64,000 nucleotides of DNA from positions 682,001-746,000 of the forward strand of contig OZ025784.1 in NCBI GenBank assembly GCA_964019425.1, given 5' to 3'. The translations under genes and the position numbers were made by a program. Each line of letters begins with the position of its first letter. The first letter of the stretch is position 1. This document shows, in pieces, positions 45,501 through 55,291 of the stretch. A model generated the notes under the pieces. It saw nothing but the letters and a program-made list of their open reading frames with translations. It was not told the DNA's origin and made no database searches. This DNA is from Flectonema sp. DT1601. Its lineage: Eukaryota; Euglenozoa; Diplonemea; Diplonemida; Diplonemidae.

Positions 45501-48500
45501 CTTTTGGTAGCATCCAAGCAAAGCTTTCAACACCATAAAGCACCCTTGCTAACACCACCGTCACCAGTATACTGATGAGTGTCCTCTTTCTGCAGCCTAT
45601 CCTGGTGAGTCTAACCAACAAGCCTAGACCCTTGGAAGCAGCTGTCATCATCTTTTGAATTTGCGACTTAAAGGTTAACTTCTCGTCATAATGTACGCCC
45701 AGATACCGCACGGTATTTGTCTTGTGAACTTTTCGTCCAACCGCATAGGCAAATCCGTGTAATCCGGGTCCCACTCTTTCCAGCATCTTATCTATTTCTG
45801 CCTTGTCGTGGACTTTCTTCAGTTGTGAGAAGCGGGCACTCATCTTCATTGTTTTCAGTACCGCCGGTTTGTTCGGTAGCTTGACTTTAATCTTATGTTG
45901 TGGAACGACATACAGGTGAGTGATGGCGAATTCTTCTTTTGAAACTACAGTTGTTGAGTTATCATCCTTTACAAGGTTACTCACTTGTTCTGCCGTGGCC
46001 ACCACATATTTAAATGTGTTCCTCTGAGTATACCACTACTGGGGACTTGTCGTGAGTTCCACTTGGCCTCACGTGAATGTATTCCGTCTTGCCAGGGTTC
46101 TTATTGATTTTGATGTGTGAGTCAAGTGCCCACCTTTCAAATATTTTGACTGCGTTGTTAACCTTGTTTTCTAAACAGCTGACAGTGCCCGCGGTTATTA
46201 CTATTCCAACATCATCTGCAAAGACAGTCGGTTCGTACATCTCTAGTTTATCTATCAAATCGTTTATGAAGATAGAAAATAACTGGGGGAGAGACGGGCT
46301 AACGAAGTCAGTCAGAATCTAAAATCATTGCTGGACTAGTTGAGGTGAAACAGAAAAACACTAGATCCTTTGGCATCCTCAAAAACTTGCGGAACAACCC
46401 CCTCTTTACGAACCAGAAGTCCCTCTGGGGATGTTGCCTAACCTAAATGATCAAGGAAGAAATTTTTGTGTGAAAAATTATGGAACCCGAAACAAGAGAC
46501 ATTACACGCAGTCAGATAAGATAAAAATCGCAAAAAAAAACAGAGCGAGGTTGGCGCAGTCGGTAGCGCGTAGGTCTCATAATCCTAAGGTCGTCAGTTC
46601 GATCCTGGCACCTCGCATTTTTATCTAAGTAGTTTTCTGAATTTAGCTGAACATTTTGTTACAAACTTTGATCTCTTTTCTCCCAAAATCAAATGTTTCC
46701 TAATATCATAGCCTGTCTCTCCGCATCCTTTCCGATAAATAGGTTATAATGTGATTTATAACAAATGGAAAGCGTTTTAGGTTTTGTATTTTGTTGACTT
46801 TAACGTCATCTTCAACAGTAGATAATTTAAGGATAAATGAAGGATTAAACATCTCAACAAGATGACATTTGTAAAATAACACCGTGTGGTGAATAATGGA
46901 ATATTAACTAACTAATGACTAATGACAGAGGCATTGAATAGGGCTGACCATCTTAACATCGAGAGAAATCAGATATCAAAAGTCTTTAAAATTCAAGATT
47001 AGTTGACAATACAAGAAATGAAATGGGTAAGAGAAAAAAAGAAAAAAAAAGAGTTTACAAGCTGGATTGTTTTCTTCTCAGAGGTGACAGGTAATTCCTT
47101 GTCATTTGCTCTGTTTCGGAGTGGGGGCAATTTGATATATTCGATTTTGTAAAAATTACAACTGTGTTGTATTATAAAAAACTTAATGATAATTTAACAT
47201 TAGTTTTAGATACAGTGACCAAGGTTGATGCACAATTTAGCATAATAAGTAACTGGTGTAGACAGTCAATTAGAAGTCAGTCAGTCAATGTTGAGACTGA
47301 GACAGGAATGTAGTTTCCTTAAGCTAATTCATCTGCCGCAGCCATTAGCAACCCATATAAGCATCTCTCAATCGATGAAAGTATCATCGCTACAGATGAA
47401 GGGGCTTCTGCAAGGCTAGAGAGTCTATGAACCCAGAAAGCATAGCAGATACGGAATGAGAAATTACATACTTTAAGCAGCTTTACATCGATGTTGGGAA
47501 GATTGTTGTCGTCAATTGTTCGTTGATAATCGTTTATCGTCTTCTGTTGTGCTGCAAGAGTTGCCTCGTCCTTGAAACGGTTCTCTTCAACTTTTTTGAA
47601 GCGACTTCGAAGAAGTTCAATTTCACATTTGGAATCGTGTTTTCTTTTCTCAACTTGATCAGCTAGCTTTTCCTTTTGATCAAGAGATTTGCTGACTGTT
47701 TTTTGCTCAAGAAGTAAATGCCGAGTTTGATGCTTTAATATTTTGAGTTCATCATCTTTCACATCAATTTTTTTATGCAGGTCGGTCGAGGTGGGTCCTT
47801 CTTCCCGTTCTTGTATTCTCGAAGTCAGTATTTCATTTTCTCTCTTATACCAAACTGTTTGCTTTTCAACTACTTCTAATTTCGCTTCGTAATTAGTAGC
47901 TGCTGCTATTTCTGTTCGTGTTCTTGTTGAACTACCTCTTTTTGGTGGCACTTGCTCTTGCAAACTCGCTGCGACTTTTTTCAAGTCTGCGATTTGCTTT
48001 CGCAAATCAGTGTTTAGCAGTTGCATTTTTTGCAGCTTACGAGCTTGAGTATTTTTTACTGCCTTAGGACTGGAAGGGGATTTAGGTGAGGAGGCAGCGG
48101 TGGCAGTAGGTATTTCTTGGCTTGGGGTATCATCTTCTTCAGTTTCAACAATTTTTCTGATGAGTTGGGGAGGAATTCCAACACGGCTTTCATTATCGAT
48201 GTCAATGCCGATACGACCTCTCCAGTGGCCAGTGACTGTTCCATTCTTTCCTGTTGATGTGACTTGAACACGAGATCCAAGAGGATACACAGAATTGAGT
48301 GGTGTTTGTGGGCGTGATGTGGAAGCTGGTGGAGTCTCAGGTGGTTTTGGTTCTATGGCTGCAATTTCTTCATCATCAGACTTTTCACTAAAGGATGACA
48401 CGCTACTTACTCTACTCCGCTTATCATCTTCGTTATCATCACTTATTGTATCAGCAGGCTGACTCAATTCGTCTTCTTCTTCTGAGATTTCATCCTCCTC

Positions 48501-48608
48501 ACCTTTCTTTTCAAATTCTTCCCTTTCCTCTTCGCCTGTTGGCTCAGTCACTTCCACCGCCTTTCTTTCATTTGCCAACTCAGTTGGGAAGTAATGAGTT
48601 TCCGACAT
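42521..48608 (-). CDS. Lebercilin-like coiled-coil protein (three exons, giant intron)
   Basis: Exons 48608-47472, 43499-43311 and 43234-42521 splice in phase 0 (donors AAA|GTATGT and ATG|GTATGT, acceptors aaacag|GAT and aacag|GAT) to 679 residues. The N-terminus is acidic (EEEREEFEKKGEEDEISEEE). Then a small SH3/CAP-Gly-like module (YPLGSRVQVTSTGKNGTVTG) and a long coiled coil running from about 190 through exon 2 (REKRIVACQYQRSVLQ, KEKREEVARLRHQYDKVRDM). The C-terminus is Ser-rich and disordered. The coiled coil is reminiscent of lebercilin (ciliary), but only weakly. The two-exon join over 3972 bp is inferred from matching phase and continuing coiled coil. The intron holds LINE B and a tRNA-Met. 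Confidence 0.65.
43942..46287 (-). mobile_element. LINE B: 5'-truncated, decayed LINE
   Basis: Begins in the reverse transcriptase (PQLFSIFIND then FADD) and extends through the connector, RNase H (YTDGS, SSYRTEQIAV, LTDSMS, YNEVADQ) and CLFCKLGKATAHHVLFLC knuckle to a 3' untranslated region with cctacgggattccc and a 14-base poly(A). About 60% like LINE A by eye, so a separate family. At least two frame shifts (near 46007 and 45351) break the ORF. Typical of target-primed reverse transcription with 5' truncation. Confidence 0.88.
46448..46622 (+). repeat. Duplicated tRNA-Met unit including about 97 bp of 5' flank (copy 3)
   Basis: tgatcaaggaagaa through the tRNA and T run, nearly identical to 22511-22686. 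LINE B ends about 160 bp upstream, in the same divergent arrangement as LINE A next to copy 1. Confidence 0.85.
46545..46617 (+). tRNA. tRNA-Met (CAT), copy 3, inside an intron
   Basis: Identical to the copies at 21681 and 22609, with intact cloverleaf and T-run terminator. Lies on the strand opposite to its host gene. Confidence 0.95.
47140..47245 (+). repeat. R3 repeat copy
   Basis: attcgattttgtaaaaatta, then tgataatttaacattagttt and agatacagtgaccaaggttg, the same order as 30508-30628. Confidence 0.65.
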
Positions 48609-48993
48609 GAGTGGACCCCCCGCCCTGAGGTCCTGTAGAGCTAATTGAAATATGAAAAGTCAAGAAACCATCCTAAGCTGTCACCTACAACATTTTTACC
48701 ACCTGGAGAAGTCAGACTGCGTAACTAAAGCTGTGAATGAACCGCTGGGGGTACATCTGGGTACACAAATTACAAAACAAACTGAATGTTACAGAGGGAG
48801 TAGTTGGGAGTCGCTACAAACCATCAACAGTTAATTCTCAACAAACTTGGCATGGAAATAAAACAGCTACATTACCCAATCAAGTTGTGCTGTCAGGCTT
48901 TTATATTCGCGATGAATTTGAACGAATGCGCTTATGTCGGAACGAGACGCAGCTGAAAAGAGGGGAAAAAAAAAAAAAAAAACAATAAGATTT
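48609..48993. other. Intergenic DNA
   Basis: 385 bp between the lebercilin-like gene and the DUF4197 gene. A possible acceptor ctctacag lies about 25-30 bases upstream of the ATG at 48608. Otherwise nothing recognised. Confidence 0.5.
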
Positions 48994-49761
48994 TCACTGA
49001 AAGAAAGATGGATCGAATACCTGCTGTACAATATTTGATGCAGCAGCCATAGGATTCTCACGGATTGCGACTTCTTTATCTCCGACATAGACGAGGAGTC
49101 CTCTTACTGCTTTAGTTGTGGCATATTCACCCAGATCTGTGCAGATGGCATCTGGTAGGCCCGACATTGACTTTGCAACAGATGGGATGTTCGCGTATGC
49201 GTCACAAACAGTATCCCAGTGACTGGTGACACTAACAGCGTCGAGGGCTGCATCAACAATTGGACGCATTCCTTCATGAAGAGGATTCGAAGAGGTTTCT
49301 CTAAAGTAGTCAGTACAGGCCTGTGGATTCTGTGAAGTTATCATATCCATTGCAGCTGACAAGTCTAATCCCTGAAGAGCTCCAATTAAAACCTCTAGAG
49401 CTGTTTCAGCAGCTTGCTCTGCAGCCGCATTCAAAGTTGATACGAAAGTGTCGTAATGGTCAGGTAGAAATCTCTGCACAGCAGATTCAACATTCCCACC
49501 TAACTCCTCAGGCCATGGAATTCTAACCCTGTGATTGTTTGCAAATCCTCCTGGTCTCATAGCTGTTGAAATAGCAAGTTCTATACCTTCTTTCAAAGCC
49601 TCTGTGAATGCCGTTCTTATCATTTCATCTCTGCTCATCCCACCACCGCCACCTTCTTCATCTCCACAGAACATTCCTTCAATCTGATCAGGGATGTCAA
49701 CACCTAAAGCCTGTTCCGCTTGTTGAAACAGGTTCTTGCGAATTCCGAAACTGCCAAACAT
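48994..49761 (-). CDS. DUF4197-family protein
   Basis: A 255-residue protein that aligns by eye along the whole DUF4197 pattern: AFTEALKEGIELAIS, PGGFANNHRVRIPWPEEL, LNAAAEQAAETALEVL, CTDYFRETSSNPLHEGMRPI, VDAALDAVSVTSHWD, a YATTKAVRGLLVYVGDKEV block, and the C-terminal IRENPMAAASNIVQQVF. The family is mainly bacterial and of unknown function. A Gly-rich acidic insert (GDEEGGGGG) near residue 35 is unusual. There is no signal peptide. The last 24 bases, GTATTC...TTTCAG, could alternatively be read as a tiny intron, but the family's terminal VF argues they are coding. Confidence 0.85.
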   Translation of the reverse strand: MFGSFGIRKNLFQQAEQALGVDIPDQIEGMFCGDEEGGGGGMSRDEMIRTAFTEALKEGIELAISTAMRPGGFANNHRVRIPWPEELGGNVESAVQRFLPDHYDTFVSTLNAAAEQAAETALEVLIGALQGLDLSAAMDMITSQNPQACTDYFRETSSNPLHEGMRPIVDAALDAVSVTSHWDTVCDAYANIPSVAKSMSGLPDAICTDLGEYATTKAVRGLLVYVGDKEVAIRENPMAAASNIVQQVFDPSFFQ

Positions 49762-50010
49762 TTTTTTCAGGGGAAGAAAAAAAAGTCTGTTGAGAAAAGA
49801 AATTAGTGTTTTTCGTGGTTGATTTGTTTTATTACTACAAACAAAAGAACGAATACCATGAACTTAAACATCTGTGAATCAACCTGTCTGTGTAATTATC
49901 GAATAATAATAATTATAACAACGTTAAACATGTGAATGTGGGAGACAGTGAGTGTAAGTGGCAATAGCAAAAAAACGAAAAATAATAATATTTTTTTTTG
50001 GGTGGTTTTT

Positions 50011-52508
50011 CTAACCAACCGGTGGGACAGGAGCCCTTCCTTTGTCACTACTAACATGAGACGGTTTTGAATTATATTTATATGAAGCACGAGAATGACC
50101 AAAAACAGCTTTGTGAGATGCGATGATTGAAAGAAGCTTGCACCTAATGCTGGGTGTCAAAAGAGAGAAGACACCACCTGGAACAGGTTCGCCTGAAACT
50201 TCTCTGTGTGACGATCTATTAGAGCTTAGTAACGCCTTTGCTTCTTTACTATGAGCATCACCTACTACAAATCGGATTACCGGAGATGTGAATGACAACG
50301 ACATCCTTGGAGGAAGTTTCTTTTTATGCATTACTTTCAATGCTTGCGGTGACGACTCAACAGTACTGATATGAGAAAGGTATCCAACAGGATCTAACAG
50401 CTGGCCTATCAATTCATTCATTTGTGCTATTATCGTTCTGCCATTCTCAGTTGCTGACCAACTAGGGTATGACATACAAAATATACTTTCACAAATAACT
50501 CGGATTCCCAATATAGTAAGAGGGAGGTCCATAGAATAACGGCTTTTGCTTCTTCTGTTTAACATCATTTGTGAGATGGTTTGATAGACGTCTACAAATC
50601 GCTCATCGAAATTACGGGCTTCTCGTTTGTTAGAAACACCCGCAACGTGTGGAGCTAAAAATGACCAATACAAAAACAAGACTAAACGATACTCAAAGTC
50701 GACAACTTCACTACTTTGTAAGTATCTAGAAAGCTGTTCAATTCTAACTGATAAATCTGCTTTTTGAGATCCGCTGAAAGCAAATTGACTGTCATCGTGT
50801 TTAAGATTCACACCAGTAAAATCATTATCGTTACCTTGACTGTTAGGAATCCTAAGAGGTCTTGTAGACTTCACATTCACCGAAGTCCCACTACGGATTT
50901 TATTTGTGTTTTGTGGATATTTTGCCGACCAATATGTCTGAAAGGGAAATCCGTCGATGTATTTTTGAAACAACTCTCTTATTTGAGATTGAGAAACAGA
51001 CGGAGGATGCATTAATTCCTTATCTGTAATGGTGTCTTTGTCTCTGTTTTTATGCAACGGTTGATGGTAAGACGTCGGGTTTTTTGATCGTTTCTTTCTC
51101 GGTTCTGAATCGAGCTCTCCAACAACACATTCAGCGACTCCCATATCCGGATGGAATTCAAGAGCCGAAAGGTCGCCTTGGGCTGCTCGTTTTTCTAGTT
51201 CTTCTCGTAGGTTGGAAGCTTCTTCTTCATCAAGAGGTTGCTCACCCTTCTTAATGAGGTTAACTAAATTATCCTGCAATCGGAGTCTCTCATCAGTAAG
51301 AGCAGCCCTACTAACAGGAGCATGTTTGGATGCCACAGCAGCTGAGGATTCCTTTCGATTCTCAGAAACGGCGTCTTCAGCCTCACCGACATCAGTTTTT
51401 ACCTGAGCCCTGGGAGTAGTCGCATTACTTTTCGTACCTTGATGTACAGAACCCTCCCTGGGAATCTTCATTGTAGTCGGCCCAACTGAATTATTGTACT
51501 TCCCTTTCCTACTACCTGAAGCACTACTGGGCGCAACAACATGTCTGCCTCTTAGATTATACGGATAAACGTACATTTCTCTGTACTCTGAAAATTGCCT
51601 CAATTTCGCTCCTTGACGATCTTCGTCAGTCTCTTGTCGAATTGACGTGTTTGAGTTTTCAACTTCTGGTTCATTTTCATTCAAACTGATTGGCAATGAT
51701 TCGAATGGAATGTTCTGAGGGTCGTACATGCAATCAGTAGCTCTTGAATGCTTTTGATTAGGCTTGATTATTATGTAGTTCTTCTTTTCATGTTTTGACA
51801 GTCCCGGATGAAACACCTGTTGGTTAGTTATTTAATATTATTTAACTAAAAATATCTCTTTTTTTTTTTTTTTTTTTTTTTTGCTTTCTTCTTTTAATCA
51901 CAAACCTGTTGTATCTTACACTGCTCAAGAGGAATGTGTTTTGATATTAGCTGAAGGTTAGCAGGGGTGGGACTAACACCAAGTTTCTCAAGGTAACGAG
52001 CTGCATATTCGATGTGAAGAGCCTTATCAGTGTGAATGGCAGAAGTCTTTACCCTGTCATTAGCGAGAGGTATAATGATTTCAATGGGTTTTTCAACTTC
52101 TGTTTTACGGACATATTTCTGGTGTGAATGCCTGGTACGAAAATTCGAACCCTGTTCTGGCTCATATGCTGCAGCGTTCTCGGCATCTAATCCCCTCGGC
52201 ATGCTATTTCCTTGACCCAAACCAGTCGGTTTACAAATCATCCCAACGCTTTTAAGTTCGAGTCCCTTGAATACCTGAGTGTGGCGCCCCTCAAGAGTCG
52301 TTCCTTCTTTCTTTGTTCCTTCAAAACTCAGCATAGCTTGTTTTCTCTTATGCCTATAAACTTCTTCTGGGTCGCTGTACAGTTTATCATCAGTAGTGTT
52401 GTCGCCAAATTTATGTTCCTTATGTAATTTATTTATTTCCTGCATACGTTGATTCCATCCTGCGCCAGTACCCTCGAGTAGGTCATTTCTGATGCGAGGG
52501 TGTGGCAT
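50011..52508 (-). CDS. Uncharacterised 802-residue protein (two exons)
   Basis: Exon 1 52508-51906 and exon 2 51816-50011, joined across an 89-bp GT-AG intron (CAACAG|GTTTGT ... caacag|GTG, phase 0). The N-terminal 200 residues are mixed charged and look folded near 165-200 (ALHIEYAARYLEKLGVSPTP). Residues 260-420 are low-complexity and likely disordered. About 560-760 is a helical region (LVLFLYWSFLAPHVAGV, TILGIRVICESIFCMSYPSW). No known domain is recognised and there is no clear membrane anchor. A good acceptor (ttttacccctctag) lies seven bases before the ATG. The intron carries a 22-base T tract. Confidence 0.75.
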
Positions 52509-52515
52509 TTCCTAC

Positions 52516-52529
52516 CTAGAGGGGTAAAA
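52516..52529 (-). promoter_or_regulatory. 3' splice acceptor-like site before the 802-residue gene
   Basis: Minus strand ttttacccctctag, then gtaggaa and the ATG. Confidence 0.55.
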
Positions 52530-52773
52530 TAGCGTGAGCACATTTAAAAAATAGCAATAAACACAGGGTAATTTAATTTCTGTAGTGCCGATAAATATCT
52601 CCATTCTTAAGGTTGAACCCCTCAATTTGAAATACCAGTTTACAAAACAAAAAATTGGTCACATTTGATAATAAAGATGCAGTAAGTGTAAGTCGCTGCA
52701 AAATGAAGCAAGCATCACTTCTATAGGATGCTTTATATATTTCACTGCCAGTCGGAGTCAGGACTGATAACAA

Positions 52774-53247
52774 TCAAGTCAGTAGTTTGATTATTGATGA
52801 GAGGATTTGATCATTTTGACTCTCAACAGTTTCCTTTGAGTACGGAGGTCGGATAATTGCGGCATCATCAAAAACAGATATATCACCAACAGAATCTACC
52901 TTAAAAGGAAGTCGAGCTGCAGACAACCTCTCCTCCACGACCGACAAACTCAGCGTTGGCGCATTGCGACGAGATATGACTGTAGATAAGTTTGAACCAA
53001 AATCCTTAAATAACGTCTCTTCGTTGTCACTCACTGAGTGTTTGTTTATTGAGGTGATGCCGTGGGAGAAACATGTAATCACTTTATAATTTCCTTCTCT
53101 TTTATCTTCTTGTTTGGTTAAGACTATACAGCATCCTGTCTCCGGATCAACATTCCAAAGCAACCCAACGACATCATTCTGAGTACAATGTTTTTTACTT
53201 GTGAACTCTACCTTCACTACAGATCCAACCAGCAGTCTGGTTCCCAT
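52774..53247 (-). CDS. GEMIN6: Gemin6-like SMN-complex protein
   Basis: A 157-residue protein. Residues 1-75 fit an Sm-like barrel (GSVVKVEF, VVGLLWNVDPETGCCIVLTK, CFSHGITSI), with the DPxTxxxxVL segment characteristic of Gemin6. The C-terminal part (ERLSAARLPFKV, ISVFDDAAIIRPPYSKETVE, NDQILSSIIKLL) matches the Gemin6 C-terminal region with its PPY and following Asn-x-x-x-L. Human Gemin6 is 167 residues. It would act with Gemin7 in snRNP assembly. LSM12 is the closest alternative, but the PPY/N pattern and length favour Gemin6. Nineteen A directly precede the ATG. Confidence 0.7.
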   Translation of the reverse strand: MGTRLLVGSVVKVEFTSKKHCTQNDVVGLLWNVDPETGCCIVLTKQEDKREGNYKVITCFSHGITSINKHSVSDNEETLFKDFGSNLSTVISRRNAPTLSLSVVEERLSAARLPFKVDSVGDISVFDDAAIIRPPYSKETVESQNDQILSSIIKLLT

Positions 53248-53266
53248 TTTTTTTTTTTTTTTTTTT
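53248..53266 (-). promoter_or_regulatory. A19 leader abutting the Gemin6-like start codon
   Basis: Nineteen A on the minus strand end at the ATG. Confidence 0.5.
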
Positions 53267-53782
53267 AAAAAAACTTTTTGAGTAAAATAACAATTTTTTT
53301 TGACAATAAAATTAAAAAAAAAACCTGAAAAATTGGTATGCTTCTCCGCCAACAAGTCGTCACCTCTATGTTTGACCTGCTGAAATTAAATTAAAGTGTT
53401 AACTAACGTTGTAAATAAAATAAATGAAAAATCAAGAACACTATTTCTCTCTATGGCTTCGGGCAGAAGCAACTTTTTGTTAAGTAAAAAAAAGGTTAGA
53501 TTACGGAGTAGAGAGGGGAACGTTCGACAAAAAAGAAGTTTTGAATAAGATGTTTCCTTTTTAGGTACGATAGAAAAGTAATACATTATTTTTTTTTTTT
53601 TTTCCCACAGGAATCTTACCCAGATGGTCAGGCCACAACAGATAATAATACAGATCAAAATAGTGGTACTTTTTTTTTTTTTCTTCCTTTGTGTTTCATT
53701 TGCTGCGGCAATGTTATTTAATAGCTCACAAACACTGTTTCTCAGTTCTATTTTTTTTTTTATTTTATTATTTTTTTCAGCC
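53267..53782. other. Intergenic DNA between the PA28 and Gemin6 genes
   Basis: AT-rich with T tracts. A possible acceptor (ccaatttttcag) lies upstream of the A19 leader. No gene seen. Confidence 0.55.
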
Positions 53783-54337
53783 TTACATTACCTGGTAGCT
53801 ACGCTTTGGCTTTTCAATGAGATCAGCATTGGTAGCCAAGAAGGTGGCAACTGAAGAAACGAACGAGATCATTTGAAGGTAGTTGTCAGACAACTGCCTG
53901 GCGTAGGTCTTCTCGATGGAGTTTCTTTGCTTTTCGTCTAGGTCAGCTGGGTAGTCGTCAGGTCTGTCCTTCTTCGCCTTGGCAAGACCAGCAATTTCAC
54001 CCAAATACTTACTGTAGCTAATAATGCTCTCTTTCTCTCCGCCTCTCAGTTTTCCAAGAATTTCGTTGATACTTTTAATCGCTCCCTCTTGAACTTCCGA
54101 TCCGAAAGTGTCCTCCATTTGCTTCGTTGGAAGCTTCTTGTGAATAGCGAGAACCAGAACTTCTAAATCCTGAATCAACTGATACCTGGCTGTGGTGAAT
54201 ACTTCCCACGCCGCTTCATCAGAACCGCTTCCCTGAGCCTTAAAGTAACCGTCAATACGCTGACTGACAGTCGACTTGAAATCCTCAATCGCTGTATCGA
54301 TCTTACACTGGAGAGAATCGTAGCTAGTGATCGACAT
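53783..54337 (-). CDS. PSME3: PA28/REG-type 11S proteasome activator
   Basis: A 184-residue helical protein starting MSITSYDSLQCKIDTAIEDF. The C-terminal half matches PA28: FGSEVQEGAIKSINEIL, ISYSKYLGEIAGLAKAKKDR, DDYPADLDEKQRNSIEKTYA, RQLSDNYLQMISF, then ADLIEKPKRSYQVM, aligning with the activation-loop/helix-4 region (E-x-DEK... R-x-L...Y...N-x-E-K-x-x-x-P-R). PA28 rings bind the ends of the 20S proteasome and open its gate. It is shorter than animal PA28 (about 250) because the homologue-specific insert is missing. The frame extends upstream to 54406, but the Met after an A-rich tract fits better. Confidence 0.75.
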   Translation of the reverse strand: MSITSYDSLQCKIDTAIEDFKSTVSQRIDGYFKAQGSGSDEAAWEVFTTARYQLIQDLEVLVLAIHKKLPTKQMEDTFGSEVQEGAIKSINEILGKLRGGEKESIISYSKYLGEIAGLAKAKKDRPDDYPADLDEKQRNSIEKTYARQLSDNYLQMISFVSSVATFLATNADLIEKPKRSYQVM

Positions 54338-55291
54338 TTTTTTTATAAAGTATAAGGTTAATCTAATGGGAGTAATGAATGAAGGGTCAAACATCAAACA
54401 AGACATACTCGTTTGGTTTGGAGACGGTTTTCAGCATCTTTGTGACACTGATGTCGCTTGCAATAGCAGCAGTATATCGACAACTACAGTCCCCCTATGA
54501 AATCAACTTCTTTGATTATTATTTATTGACCTGAGAAAAAGAAACAAAGAATCAAAACCAAACGATAACAGTCTCGACAATAAAATAGATCTCTGAGAAT
54601 GAATAATATCACAAAAAGAGAGTAGAGTAATGCTACCATGAATTTGAATTGAAATAAACAAATATAAATATTTAAATATTCGACAGCAGAAGAGGAAAGG
54701 GAAATAAAATTACAAAGCCTGTCGGCAATGTTAAGAAATATTATTAAAATTCGAATTTGTTTCCATTCAAATGTGATTCACTGAAAGTTATTGAGAACGG
54801 AGAGCGCGTCAAACAAAGGGGAAACATTCCCAGAAACACTCTTAATGTTCTCAAAGAAGAAAAGAAACGTAATAAATTTACCCGCCAGATGATCTTCAGT
54901 ACAGGAGACTGATATACCACAGGATAAAATACAGAATGAGATGGAAGAAAAAAAAAGAAAAAAAAACGTAACGTTTACAGTACAACAATCCAATTTTTAC
55001 ACAACGCTGAAATGCTTTCAACTTGTGAGGAAGAAACCTCGGCAATTAGAACTGGATGGTGAACTGTAAGTTTATTATTGTGAAAGACTATCGACATTTT
55101 AAAACATCGAAACTTCTTTTCAGTACAAGAAGAAAGTTGAGAGGGAGAAGTTTTCCATCACATACCCGCAATCAAACGGGTTATGAATAAAGTACATCTT
55201 ACACTTCCGAGTAATCCGAAAGCAAGAAAGATACTTTTTTTTTTGTAAAACATAGATTCATGAATCAAAAAGTCAACAACCGATAACTTTA
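54338..55291. other. Intergenic DNA; left edge of the tandem duplication
   Basis: From about 54485-54512 onward this is duplicated at 61578-62398 at an offset of 7107 bases, with few visible differences. It is the 3' flank of the surface-protein gene. No separate gene supported. Confidence 0.65.

Larger units (their letters stand above)
43500..47471 (-). other. 3.97-kb intron carrying LINE B and a tRNA-Met unit
   Basis: Bounded by GTATGT at 47471 and an AG acceptor at 43500. Inside, from low to high coordinate: a short unknown flank, LINE B (43942-46287), a spacer, the duplicated tRNA-Met unit (46448-46622), AT-rich DNA and an R3 repeat (47140-47245). Confidence 0.6.
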
